DNA from: Amycolatopsis orientalis DSM 40040 = KCTC 9412
GTDB taxonomy: Bacteria > Actinomycetota > Actinomycetes > Mycobacteriales > Pseudonocardiaceae
Direction: 5' to 3'
DNA length: 64,000 nucleotides
Assembly: GCF_000478275.1 (NCBI RefSeq)
Contig: NZ_ASJB01000028.1
Location: forward strand, 62,001 to 126,000
In this document: positions 7,995-16,028 of the stretch, piece after piece
How positions within the stretch are numbered: position 1 is the stretch's first letter
Layout: every line of letters begins with the position of its first letter
The notes under the pieces: model-generated
The model's database searches: none
Told to the model about the DNA's origin: nothing
Seen by the model: the letters and a program-made list of their open reading frames with translations, nothing else
Program-made: the position numbers and the translations under genes

Positions 7995-8040
7995 GCAATC
8001 AGTCGGTTGCTATAACTTTGTATAGCAACCGACTGATTGC
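7995..8040. promoter_or_regulatory. Double palindromic operator of the ArsR/SRPBCC operon
   Basis: GCAATCAGTCGGTTGCTATA (7995-8014) is repeated in exact inverted form at 8021-8040 around the six-base spacer ACTTTG. Each arm is itself a partial palindrome (GCAA...TTGC), so two ArsR dimers could bind. The element overlaps the expected promoter region just upstream of the first gene's ribosome-binding site. Confidence 0.6.
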
Positions 8041-8052
8041 GTCAAGGGCGAC

Positions 8053-9453
8053 TCAGGAGGCCGTGTACAGCGCGCCGAGGAACTCCAGCAGCAGCCGTTC
8101 CCGCAGCGAGCCGGGCGCGGCGGCCAGCAGTGCGTTGATCTCCGCCATCCGCGAAGGCAATCCGGCACCGTATCCGAGGCCCGCCGCCGCCAAGAGCCCG
8201 GCGAACTGTTCCGGAGTCAGCGTCCCGGGATCCAAGGCGCCGACGAACTCCGCCACCGTCGGGTCGACGACGACCGGGCCCGACTCGCGGGCGGCCGCCA
8301 CGGAAGCGGCGAGATCGGCCAGGAAGGCCTTCTCGCTCCCACGGTTCGCGGCCGTCACGGTCAGGTGCAGGTTCGCGGGCGACGACTCGTGGGCGAACTG
8401 GGGCTGGACGTACCAGCCGCGCTCACGCATCTCGTCCGCGACGGTGAACAGGTCGAAACCCGCGTCGGCGTCCACGGTGAACGCGAGCAGCGTCGACACC
8501 GGATCGCCGAGGACGCGCAGCCCGTCCAGCGCCTCGATGCCGGCGCGAATCTCCACGGCCGCCTCACGCGCGGCCGAAGCCAGCTTCACGTACCCCTCGT
8601 CGCCGAGATGACGCACGACCGCCCACGCCGCGGCGAGCGGGCCACCGGACCGCGTGCTCTGCAGCGTGGTGTTGAGCATCGTGTAGCCGGGCCAGTCGGC
8701 GCTGGCGAAGTACTGCGTGCGCCGCAGTCCGGCGTTGGCGTGCAAGAGAACCGACACGCCTTTCGGGCAGTAGGCGTATTTGTGCAGGTCCACCGAGACA
8801 CTGGTGACGCCGGGGACGTCGAAGCCGAACGGGCCGAGCCCCAGATACGGCAGGACCCAGCCGCCGATGCAGGCGTCCACATGGAACCGGACGCCGTCCA
8901 GCAGCGCCGCGATCTCCGGGATGGGGTCGAGGACGCCGTGGGCATACGACGGCGCGCTCGCGACGACGAGCACCGTGGTGTCGTCGACGGCGGCGGCCAT
9001 CGCCCCGGGAACCGCGCGGAAGGTCACCGGATCGACCGGCACCGGAAGCACGCGGACACCGAAGAAATGCGCCGCCTTGTGGAACGCGGCGTGCGCCGTC
9101 GTGGGCAGCACGATGCTCGGCGACGTCACCTCCGGCCGCGCGTCGCGGGCGGCCAGCACCGCGAGCATGCACGACTCCGTACCGCCCGAGGTCACCGAGC
9201 CGACCGTCTCCGCCGTGCCGCCCAGCAGCCGCGCGGCGGTGCCGACGAGGTCGTTCTCCATCCGCAGCAGGCTGGGGAACGCGGTGGGGTCGAGGCCGTT
9301 GGCCGACGACGCCAGCGCGTGCGCCGCCGCGCCGAGTTCGTCCACTTCGGACAGACCGCTGTCGTAGACATAGGCGAGCGTCCGGCCGCCGTGCGTCGGC
9401 AGATCGCCCGCGCGCAGTTCCCGCAGTTCCCTCAGGACGTCCTCGGCGGTCAC
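8053..9453 (-). CDS. PLP-dependent lyase of the sphingosine-1-phosphate lyase family
   Basis: A 466-residue fold-type-I PLP enzyme. Features shared with sphingosine-1-phosphate lyases are GSVTSGGTESCMLAVLAARD, FHVDACIGGWVLPYLG, the PLP lysine in SVDLHKYAYCPKGVSVLL, and TQYFASADWPGY with STRSGGPLAAAWAV. The family cleaves sphingoid-base phosphates to a fatty aldehyde and phosphoethanolamine; related glutamate or tyrosine decarboxylases share the fold. A C-terminal extension of about 70 residues follows the catalytic core. Translation starts at GTG 9451-9453, overlapping the MFS stop (GTGA). It closes the operon that begins with ceramidase and sphingomyelinase genes, which makes a sphingolipid role likely but unproven. 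Confidence 0.82.
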   Translation of the reverse strand: MTAEDVLRELRELRAGDLPTHGGRTLAYVYDSGLSEVDELGAAAHALASSANGLDPTAFPSLLRMENDLVGTAARLLGGTAETVGSVTSGGTESCMLAVLAARDARPEVTSPSIVLPTTAHAAFHKAAHFFGVRVLPVPVDPVTFRAVPGAMAAAVDDTTVLVVASAPSYAHGVLDPIPEIAALLDGVRFHVDACIGGWVLPYLGLGPFGFDVPGVTSVSVDLHKYAYCPKGVSVLLHANAGLRRTQYFASADWPGYTMLNTTLQSTRSGGPLAAAWAVVRHLGDEGYVKLASAAREAAVEIRAGIEALDGLRVLGDPVSTLLAFTVDADAGFDLFTVADEMRERGWYVQPQFAHESSPANLHLTVTAANRGSEKAFLADLAASVAAARESGPVVVDPTVAEFVGALDPGTLTPEQFAGLLAAAGLGYGAGLPSRMAEINALLAAAPGSLRERLLLEFLGALYTAS

Positions 9454-10754
9454 GACCGGCGCTCCAGCACCGACTTCCGGAGCAACGGGATGCCCAGCAC
9501 GATCAGCACGGCCGGGAGGATCGACGCGCCGAGCAGGATCGCCGTGAGCGCGCTGTCCGGCTGCGCGGCCTTGGCGTCGAGACTGGACTGGTACCCGCCG
9601 AACTGCAGCACCAGCCCCCACAACCCCGGCCCGAGCGCCAGCCCCAGCGTCTCCGACGCGGTCCAGACCCCGGCGGCGACCCCGGCCCTGGTCTCCCCGG
9701 TCCGCTCCTCCTCGTCGCTGATCAGATCCGGCAGGATCGCCAGCGGGAACACCGAGATCCCCGCGTACCCGACGCCGCAGAAGGCGACGAACACCATCGT
9801 GACCGCGAACGGGAACACCTGGGCGCCGAGCAGCCCCAGCAGGCCGACGCCGAACGCGGCGGTGGCGATGCGGAAACCGGCGAGCTTCCCGAGGCTCGCG
9901 CCGAGCCTCGGCCACAGGGGCATGGTCAGCAGGGCCGGGCCGACGAAACCGACGAACAGGACCGTCGAATAGCCGGAGCTGCCGAGGATCCGCTCGGCGA
10001 AGAACGGGATCGCGGCCAGCACCGTGCCGATCCCGAGGGCCTGGATGAAATAGACCCCGAGCAGCCAGCGGAACGGCCGCCACTGCGCCAGCGTCCGGAG
10101 CAGCTCGCGCGGGCTCACCGTGTTCGGCCGCAGGGCGCCGACGGGGGCGTCCTTCAGGCCGAAGTACACGCCGAGCGTCGCGAGCAGGATGATCACGGCG
10201 ATGAACACGCCCATCAGCCGGTACCCGGCGATACCGCCGACGAGGTCGGTGATCGCGGGCGCGCCGCCGCCGGAGACCAGGATGGCGACCGCGAGGAAGC
10301 CGATCCGGACGCTGGTCAGCTTCGTGCGTTCCTCGGCCGAGTCGGTCAGCTCGGCGGGCAGTGCGTTGAACGGCACCTGGAAGAACGCGTACGCGGTGGC
10401 GCACAACAGGAACGCGACGACGACGTAGATCGCGTCGGGCACCGGGTCGCCGAAGCCGGGGTGCGCGAACAGCGCCGCGAAGAGGACCGAGACGCCGATG
10501 CCGCCGTAGAGCAGGAATCGGCGTCGGCTGCCGGTGCGGACCATGTCCGCGTCCGAAAGCCGTCCCGCGATCGGGTTGAACAGCACGTCCCACGCCTTGG
10601 GAACGAACACGATCACGCCGGCCACACCCGCCGGGACGGCCATCGTGTCGGTGAGGTACTTCAGGAGGAGCAGGCCGGGAACCGTGCCGAAGGCGCCGGT
10701 GACGAACGAGCCGAGCGAGTAGCGATACCTCGTCCGTGCTGGCAGGGCTGCCAT
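9450..10754 (-). CDS. MFS transporter (MelB/GPH-like)
   Basis: A 434-residue membrane carrier with about 12 predicted helices. The N-terminal RYSLGSFVTGAFGTVPGLLL and VFVPKAWDVLFNPIAGRLSD, with SDADMVRTGSRRRFLLYGGI after helix 2, match the glycoside-pentoside-hexuronide branch of the MFS. The ATG at 10752-10754 has GAGGAGG upstream; an earlier start would add a tail unlike the family. It is cotranscribed with secreted ceramidase and sphingomyelinase-like genes upstream and the PLP lyase downstream, so it may import a breakdown product. The substrate is unknown. Confidence 0.85.
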   Translation of the reverse strand: MAALPARTRYRYSLGSFVTGAFGTVPGLLLLKYLTDTMAVPAGVAGVIVFVPKAWDVLFNPIAGRLSDADMVRTGSRRRFLLYGGIGVSVLFAALFAHPGFGDPVPDAIYVVVAFLLCATAYAFFQVPFNALPAELTDSAEERTKLTSVRIGFLAVAILVSGGGAPAITDLVGGIAGYRLMGVFIAVIILLATLGVYFGLKDAPVGALRPNTVSPRELLRTLAQWRPFRWLLGVYFIQALGIGTVLAAIPFFAERILGSSGYSTVLFVGFVGPALLTMPLWPRLGASLGKLAGFRIATAAFGVGLLGLLGAQVFPFAVTMVFVAFCGVGYAGISVFPLAILPDLISDEEERTGETRAGVAAGVWTASETLGLALGPGLWGLVLQFGGYQSSLDAKAAQPDSALTAILLGASILPAVLIVLGIPLLRKSVLERRS

Positions 10755-10788
10755 GATCCTCCTCGAGGCGATTCTCCCGATGAAGGCC

Positions 10789-11748
10789 TCAGTATTGGAT
10801 CTTGGCCACCACCGGGTAGTGGTCGGAGGGAATCGTGCCACCGTCGTAATGCACGAGCTGTACCGGGCCGACAGCGGCGAGTGGACGGCCGCCGGCCCGC
10901 ACGGCTCCGACGTAGTCGAGCGAGTCGCGGTAGGTCGCCGGGACGGACTTCGCGGCCTGCGGGTTGGTCACCGCGTCGAAGGTGTACGCGCCTTCGCCCG
11001 CGGTACGGAGGACACCATCGAGGAAGGCCTCACCCTGCTGGATCTGGGTCCGGCCGAGGGAGTCCTTGCGCGTTTGTCCCGCCCAGTACTCGATGTTGAG
11101 GTCGCCTGCCACGACGACCGGCTCAGTGGCGGGCGCGTATTTCGTGACCAGGTCCCGGATCTCGCCGAGCTGCGCCATCCGGACGTCATGCGCCTTCGGC
11201 AGCGTCTCCGGTCCCTCGTCGGCCTGCATATGGGTGCCCGCGATCCAGAGCGGTTTCCCGTTCACGACGAGCCGGGCGAGCGCGGCTCCCTTGTTGGACA
11301 GGTAATCCGCCGTGCCGGAGTAGGAATTGCCGAAGACCAGCTGGTGCTTCTCGGTCACCGGCGCCTTGCTCAGCACGGTCACCCCGCCGTTGACCACGAT
11401 GGGGGAATTCGAGCAGTTCCCGTTCACCGTGGTCCAGCCCGGCGACGTCGTGCAGTACTGGCCGACGAGCGGCGTCTGGTACGGCCAGACGTCCTTCAGC
11501 CGGTTCCGCAGCTCCTCCGCCTGGGCGCTGAACGCCTCGTCGAGGACGACGACGTCGGCGTCGTTCGCGCGGATGACGGCCTCGGCGGCGCGGGCCCTGG
11601 CCTGTTTGTCCGAGGTGTTCGGACTGGCGATCCACGGGAGCTGCCAGATGTTGAACGCCATGACCTTCACCGAAACCGCGGCTTGCGCGGGGACGGCGGA
11701 TCCGGCGAACAGGGCGGCGGCGATGGCGAGTACGGCGAGCTTCCGCAC
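10789..11748 (-). CDS. Secreted sphingomyelinase-like phosphodiesterase
   Basis: A 319-residue exported enzyme of the endonuclease/exonuclease/phosphatase superfamily, resembling bacterial neutral sphingomyelinases. A Sec signal peptide (RKLAVLAIAAALFAGSAVPA, cleaved after AQA) precedes VKVMAFNIWQLP (Asn), VVLDEAF (Glu), IAGTHMQAD (His), VVVAGDLNIEYW (Asp, Asn), DSLDYV and the catalytic SDHYPVV. Substrate would be sphingomyelin, giving ceramide and phosphocholine. The start is GTG at 11746-11748 with GAAGGG upstream. It lies 17 bases after the ceramidase gene, which would act on its product. Activity on other phospholipids cannot be excluded. Confidence 0.86.
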   Translation of the reverse strand: MRKLAVLAIAAALFAGSAVPAQAAVSVKVMAFNIWQLPWIASPNTSDKQARARAAEAVIRANDADVVVLDEAFSAQAEELRNRLKDVWPYQTPLVGQYCTTSPGWTTVNGNCSNSPIVVNGGVTVLSKAPVTEKHQLVFGNSYSGTADYLSNKGAALARLVVNGKPLWIAGTHMQADEGPETLPKAHDVRMAQLGEIRDLVTKYAPATEPVVVAGDLNIEYWAGQTRKDSLGRTQIQQGEAFLDGVLRTAGEGAYTFDAVTNPQAAKSVPATYRDSLDYVGAVRAGGRPLAAVGPVQLVHYDGGTIPSDHYPVVAKIQY

Positions 11749-11765
11749 AGAAGACCCTTCCGGTG

Positions 11766-13781
11766 TCAGGAGACGACGAACGTCCGCGAAGTCCCGCTGA
11801 ACGCGGAGATCGCCCCGTTCCAGCCGTTCTTCCAGTTGCCGAAGTGGACCACGCGGTATTTGCCGATCGGGGCGTTCGGGGGGATCTTCCAGTGGACGAC
11901 GGCTTTCGATTCGGCGACGAACGTCCGCGCCCAGCGGTACTTCGTGTCCCAGTCGCCGTCGTCGGCGTGACGCACCCACTTGCCGTCGACCAGCCGCTGG
12001 ATCTCCAGGAACGTGCCGCCGCGCCGGAGGTCGTTCTTCGGATGCCCGGTGACGAACTCGACCGCGACCTGCTCACCGCGCGCGTAGGTGCTCTTCGCGT
12101 CGACCAGGACGTCACCGAAGCCCTTGAACGCGGGCGCGCTGTCGAAGACGACCCCGGGCTGGAAGTTGATCAGCTTCCCGCGCAGGTCCCTCGGTGTCGG
12201 CCCGTGTGGCACCGTCGTCCCGGCCTTCATCGCGGCGGCCAGCTTGGCGAATTCCTGCTGGTACGCGGGAAGTGTGTAGCGGCCGAAGAGCGTCGACGCG
12301 CCTTCGTACTGCTGCGAGTCGTACTCCTCCGGGGTGGTGACGTACTGGCTGTAGGCGTTGGCGTAGCCCTGGACGAGCACGTTCTCCAGCGGGACGCCGA
12401 GTTCCGCGGCGACGGTCCGGCGCAGGCGCAGCCCGGACACGATGGTCAGCTCGGCGGGTACGGCCACGAGGTGCAGCTGTCCGATGCGGACGAGCTGCAG
12501 CGGCAGGACCTCGGGCGCCCACGGATACGGCTTCATCGCACCGAACGGGACGGCGACGACCTTCGGCGCCTGCGCGTCGGCGAGGGCCTGCGGGATCGGC
12601 GCGTCGATGCCGCCGAGCCAGTCGATGAACGGGTTCTTCACGCCTTCCGGGAGCGGCAGCCCCGGGCCGTCCTCCCGGCTTCCGGCCAGCATCGACACCC
12701 CGATCGCGGCCGTGCAGGTGTGCTGCGGCCGCCCGTTCGGGGTGTACTTCGCGTCGACCGCGACGTCGGACATGTCGACGTAGCACATACGGTGGTCGAC
12801 GCCGCCTGTCACGGCCTCGGCGGCCGCGTCGAAGGCGCTTTTCGCGGCGCGGAACTGGAGATCGCCGATGGTGCGGGTGTTCTCGAACTCCGTCTCCGGC
12901 GTGCCGGGTTCGAGGTTCAGGTTCGGGCTCATGTCGCCGGTGTTGGTCTGCGGGAACGCGGCGACGAACCGCGGGTTCCCGTCGAGGTACCGCACGCCCG
13001 CGTGGTCGTGCTCCCATTCGTAGGCGGCGTACCCCTTGTTGTCGCCGCTGATCAGGTGGTTGCCGTTGCTCATCGACGTCCCGTGCGTGGCGAACCAGCT
13101 GATCGCGCCGATGTCGGTGCCGCCCTGGCTGAACCGCAGCACCGTGACGGCGGGGTCGATCGCCTGCGGGAAGTGATCCTTGTCCGCCTTGGGGTTCAGG
13201 TCGAAGGCCGCGCGGGAGCGGTTGACGCTCGCCGTGGTCAGTTCGGCGCGGCCGAGCCGGATCGACCCGGGCGCGAGGTTCGCGTGCGCCCGGCTGATCG
13301 CCTCGAAGATGCCGTCGACGACGGCGTCGTAGACCTCCTGCTGGAAGCCGAGGATCGCCAGATCGTAGGCGGCGTAATGGGAATCGCCGCCGCACGCGGA
13401 GTGGGTGTGCGTGGCGTTGAGGAGCACGTTCTGCTCGGTGTACAGGTCGCCGTACGCGGCCTGGAGCTTGCGCAGCACACCCTGGTGGACGGACTGGAAC
13501 AGCGCGCCGAGGTCGGCGGTCACGAACGCGATCCGCTTGGCGCCGTCGTCGACCACGAAGGCCCGCGCCCGGGTGCGCAGGTGGATGCCGGCGGTCTGCT
13601 GCTGCGGCATCGAGTAGCCCATCATGCCGTTCTCGGCGGCCGGGCCGGTGACGTCGGAGATCCCGGCACCGACGCGGAAACCCGCTGATGGCGCCGCTTG
13701 TGCCCGGTGGGCGCCGAGCACACCGGCCGCGACCGGCAACGCCGCCGCACCCGCGAGAACCCGCCTCCGGCTCACCGCCAT
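11766..13781 (-). CDS. Secreted neutral ceramidase (Tat signal)
   Basis: A 671-residue neutral/alkaline ceramidase that would hydrolyse ceramide to sphingosine and fatty acid outside the cell. The N-terminus MAVSRRRVLAGAAALPVAAG is a twin-arginine signal. Zinc ligands are seen in NATHTHSACGG and WFATHGTSMSNGNHLISGDN, and the catalytic serine in NTGDMSPNLNLEPG. The C-terminal beta domain (about residues 530-671: FGDVLVDAKSTYARGEQVAV, FLEIQRLVDGKWV) is also typical. The start at 13779-13781 follows GGGAGG; an upstream ATG would add 13 residues before the Tat motif. It is the first gene of the proposed sphingolipid operon, with a perfect palindrome in its promoter region. Confidence 0.92.
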   Translation of the reverse strand: MAVSRRRVLAGAAALPVAAGVLGAHRAQAAPSAGFRVGAGISDVTGPAAENGMMGYSMPQQQTAGIHLRTRARAFVVDDGAKRIAFVTADLGALFQSVHQGVLRKLQAAYGDLYTEQNVLLNATHTHSACGGDSHYAAYDLAILGFQQEVYDAVVDGIFEAISRAHANLAPGSIRLGRAELTTASVNRSRAAFDLNPKADKDHFPQAIDPAVTVLRFSQGGTDIGAISWFATHGTSMSNGNHLISGDNKGYAAYEWEHDHAGVRYLDGNPRFVAAFPQTNTGDMSPNLNLEPGTPETEFENTRTIGDLQFRAAKSAFDAAAEAVTGGVDHRMCYVDMSDVAVDAKYTPNGRPQHTCTAAIGVSMLAGSREDGPGLPLPEGVKNPFIDWLGGIDAPIPQALADAQAPKVVAVPFGAMKPYPWAPEVLPLQLVRIGQLHLVAVPAELTIVSGLRLRRTVAAELGVPLENVLVQGYANAYSQYVTTPEEYDSQQYEGASTLFGRYTLPAYQQEFAKLAAAMKAGTTVPHGPTPRDLRGKLINFQPGVVFDSAPAFKGFGDVLVDAKSTYARGEQVAVEFVTGHPKNDLRRGGTFLEIQRLVDGKWVRHADDGDWDTKYRWARTFVAESKAVVHWKIPPNAPIGKYRVVHFGNWKNGWNGAISAFSGTSRTFVVS

Positions 13782-13800
13782 GAGTAGCACCTCCCGACGT

Positions 13801-13825
13801 CGAACATGAACCGACTTCATGTTCG
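13801..13825. promoter_or_regulatory. Palindromic operator upstream of ceramidase operon
   Basis: CGAACATGAA at 13801-13810 and TTCATGTTCG at 13816-13825 form a perfect 10-bp inverted repeat with a five-base spacer, 20 bases before the ceramidase start. The form fits a TetR-type repressor site. No regulator gene lies in this operon, so the binding protein is unknown. Confidence 0.5.
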
Positions 13826-13870
13826 TTGCCGGGACGCTACGTGATGGCCCTCACGCCCGCAACCCACGAA

Positions 13871-13895
13871 CGCATCCAGAGGACTAAATGCGGGG
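13871..13895. repeat. Intergenic repeat, family B
   Basis: CGCATCCAGAGGACTAAATG followed by CGGGG is the reverse complement of the family-B unit. Read on the minus strand it folds as CGCATTTAG-TCCT-CTGGATGCG, with two G-U pairs. Confidence 0.65.
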
Positions 13896-13927
13896 GTGAC
13901 GAGACGCCGGCATCGAGCCGGTCAAGC

Positions 13928-13973
13928 CTCGTGAGTGGTAATGACGGTTCTAACCGTCATTACCACTCACGAG
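13928..13973. repeat. Intergenic hairpin, family A
   Basis: Two perfect 22-bp arms (CTCGTGAGTGGTAATGACGG plus TT, and its complement) are separated by CT. It ends six bases before the stop codon of the LLM gene and is a probable terminator. Near-identical copies occur at 29563 and 56332. Confidence 0.75.
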
Positions 13974-13979
13974 AGCGGG

Positions 13980-15005
13980 CTACGAAAGGGTCTCCGCGAC
14001 CTTCGTGAGCGTGGCGGCATCGCCCCGCAGCAGTAACGTGGTCACCACGGTCTCCTCCCAGGCGGCGAGTTCGTCGCGGATCTTCTCCGCCGGTCCGATC
14101 AGGGAGGTGTCCTCGACCAGCGACGTCGGGATCGCGGCGGTCGCCTCGTCCTTCCGTCCGGCCAGATACAGCTCCTGGACCTTGTCGGCGACGTCCTCGT
14201 ATCCCATCCGGGCGAAGACGTCGTGGTGGAAGTTGACCGATTTCGCGCCCATGCCACCGATGTAGAGCGCCAGCGACGGTTTGATCCAGCTCGCCGCCTC
14301 CTCGACGTCGTCATGGACGAGGACCGGGACGGACGCGGCGACCTCGAAATCGTCGAAACCGTGCCGGGCGCCAGGGCGCGAGAATCCCTCCTGGAGCGCG
14401 GCCCGGTAGAAGCCGTCGCTCTTGGGCGAGAAGAACAGCGGGAGCCAGCCGTCGCAGATCTCCGCCGAGAGCGCCACGTTCTTCGGGCCCTCGGCGGCGA
14501 GGAAGATCGGGATCTCCTCGCGGAACGGGTGCACTGTGGACTTGAGCGGCTTCCCCAGTCCGGTCCCGCCCCGCAGCGGGAGCTGGAAGTGCTGTCCGTC
14601 GTGGGTCACCGGCGCTTCCCGCGCGACGACCTTCCGCACGATGTCGACGTACTCACGCGTGCGGGCCAGCGGCTTCGGATACGGCTGCCCGTACCAGCCT
14701 TCGACCACCTGCGGCCCGGACGCGCCGAGCCCGAGCACGAACCGGCCGCCGGACAGGTGATCCAGCGTCAGCGCGTGCATGGCCGTCGCGGTCGGGGTGC
14801 GCGCCGACATCTGGACGATGTTGGTGCCGAGCTTGATCCGGCTGGTCGACGCACCCCACCAGGCCAGCGGGGTGAAGGCGTCCGAACCGTAGCCCTCGGC
14901 GGTCCACACGGAGTCGAAGCCGAGTTCTTCGGCCTTCAGAACAGCGTCCAGCGCGCCCTCGGGCGGGCCGGAGGACCAGTAACCGAGGTGGTAACCCAGC
15001 TTCAT
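13980..15005 (-). CDS. LLM-class F420-dependent oxidoreductase
   Basis: A 341-residue luciferase-like TIM-barrel protein. MKLGYHLGYW at the N-terminus, AEELGFDSVWTAEGYGSDAF, IKLGTNIVQMSARTPTATAM and DHLSGGRFVLGLGASGPQVV match the F420-dependent branch (MSMEG-type). It would transfer hydride between reduced F420 and an unknown substrate. It follows the MpaB-type oxygenase gene by 12 bases on the same strand and is probably under the TetR regulator at 16029. Substrate and pathway are unknown. Confidence 0.88.
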   Translation of the reverse strand: MKLGYHLGYWSSGPPEGALDAVLKAEELGFDSVWTAEGYGSDAFTPLAWWGASTSRIKLGTNIVQMSARTPTATAMHALTLDHLSGGRFVLGLGASGPQVVEGWYGQPYPKPLARTREYVDIVRKVVAREAPVTHDGQHFQLPLRGGTGLGKPLKSTVHPFREEIPIFLAAEGPKNVALSAEICDGWLPLFFSPKSDGFYRAALQEGFSRPGARHGFDDFEVAASVPVLVHDDVEEAASWIKPSLALYIGGMGAKSVNFHHDVFARMGYEDVADKVQELYLAGRKDEATAAIPTSLVEDTSLIGPAEKIRDELAAWEETVVTTLLLRGDAATLTKVAETLS

Positions 15006-15017
15006 CGAGGCTCCTCG

Positions 15018-15938
15018 TCAGACGTTCGGTGAGTAGTGCTCGGGTTTGCCCCGCTCCGAAAGCGGCGGAAGGTTCCTGGCGGGAGTCTCGACCAACGGGG
15101 CGTCCGGGGCCAGCTCGCCACGCTCCCGGCGCCAGCCCGCCCTGGCGCGCGGATGGTAACGGAGATCGTGAGGGACCAGCTTGAACGCCGCGTTGATCAG
15201 CTTTCCCACGCGGCGGTGCCGTCGCTCGTCGCGGGCGGTCCAGGTGTGGCCGAGCCGTTCGCGGATCGGCTGGTCGTACATGCCGACGGTCAGCCAGACG
15301 AAGTTCCGCGCCACGCTCCCGCGGACGAGGTTCCAGGCGAGGTCGGGCAGCCAGGGCAGGAAATGCGGCTTGGCGATGTCCTGGATCTCGAGGACGTCGC
15401 GGGTGGCCTTGTTGTCCTCCAGGACCTCCTCGCACATGCGCTTCCAGTACAGCTGGAAGTCCTCCCAGGACGCCGGCACCGGCCGCATGCTCATGCCGTA
15501 CATCTCGTACCACTGGACGTGCTCGTCGAACAGCTTCCGTTTCTCGGCCTCGCCGATACCGCCGATGAAGTTGTCGGCGATGAGGATCGCGCTCATGAAG
15601 AACGTCGCATGCGCCCAGTAGAAGGTGTCCGGGTTGAGCGCGTGATAGCGCCGGCCGTGTTTGTCGACGCCCTTGATCCGATCGTGGTAGCCACGCACCT
15701 CAAGCGCGGTCCGCCGGGCGCGCGGACCGTCGTAGATCACTCCCCCGATCGGGTACAGCGAGCGGAACAGCCGCTGCCAGCGCTCCTCGAAGAACCGCGA
15801 ATGCTCCTCCACGCCCGCGCCCAGTTCGGGGTGCATGTTCTGCATGGATCCGGCCCAGAGCGCGATGAGCAGCCCTCGCCAGTCACCGAAGTACTTCCAG
15901 GTCAGGGAATCCGGTCCCAACGGCCGCGGCTGTGTCAT
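15018..15938 (-). CDS. MpaB-type oxygenase (DUF2236)
   Basis: A 306-residue alpha-helical protein of the DUF2236/MpaB family, which includes heme-dependent oxygenases such as rubber-cleaving Lcp. Characteristic parts are LWAGSMQNMHPELGAGVEEH, the IYDGPRARRTALEVRGYHDR segment, NPDTFYWAHATFFMSAILIA and MYGMSMRPVPASWEDFQLYW. The ATG at 15936-15938 has GAGGAGACC upstream. Longer starts would run through the divergent operator region and into the TetR gene's complement. It forms an operon with the LLM oxidoreductase, suggesting oxidative conversion of one lipophilic substrate. Confidence 0.85.
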   Translation of the reverse strand: MTQPRPLGPDSLTWKYFGDWRGLLIALWAGSMQNMHPELGAGVEEHSRFFEERWQRLFRSLYPIGGVIYDGPRARRTALEVRGYHDRIKGVDKHGRRYHALNPDTFYWAHATFFMSAILIADNFIGGIGEAEKRKLFDEHVQWYEMYGMSMRPVPASWEDFQLYWKRMCEEVLEDNKATRDVLEIQDIAKPHFLPWLPDLAWNLVRGSVARNFVWLTVGMYDQPIRERLGHTWTARDERRHRRVGKLINAAFKLVPHDLRYHPRARAGWRRERGELAPDAPLVETPARNLPPLSERGKPEHYSPNV

Positions 15939-15966
15939 CCCCGGTCTCCTCACTGAGCTGGTTAAA

Positions 15967-16014
15967 CTGACCACAACTGTTGTCAGGTTAAAGTTGACAA
16001 CGGCCGTAGTCAAC
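15967..16014. promoter_or_regulatory. Two palindromic operators in the MpaB/TetR divergent promoter
   Basis: CTGACCACAACTGTTGTCAG (15967-15986) and a 22-base palindrome at 15993-16014 reading GTTGAC...GTCAAC with one mismatched pair. The two sites share TGAC/GTCA edges and lie in the 90-base gap between divergent starts, as expected for an autoregulated TetR gene. Confidence 0.6.
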
Positions 16015-16028
16015 AAGAGGAGCCGATC

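Noticed and set aside
8053-10593. Fusion of MFS-opposite frame and PLP enzyme into one 846-residue protein
   Set aside because: The N-terminal part is an out-of-frame reading of the MFS gene; the PLP enzyme begins at the GTG coupled to the MFS stop.
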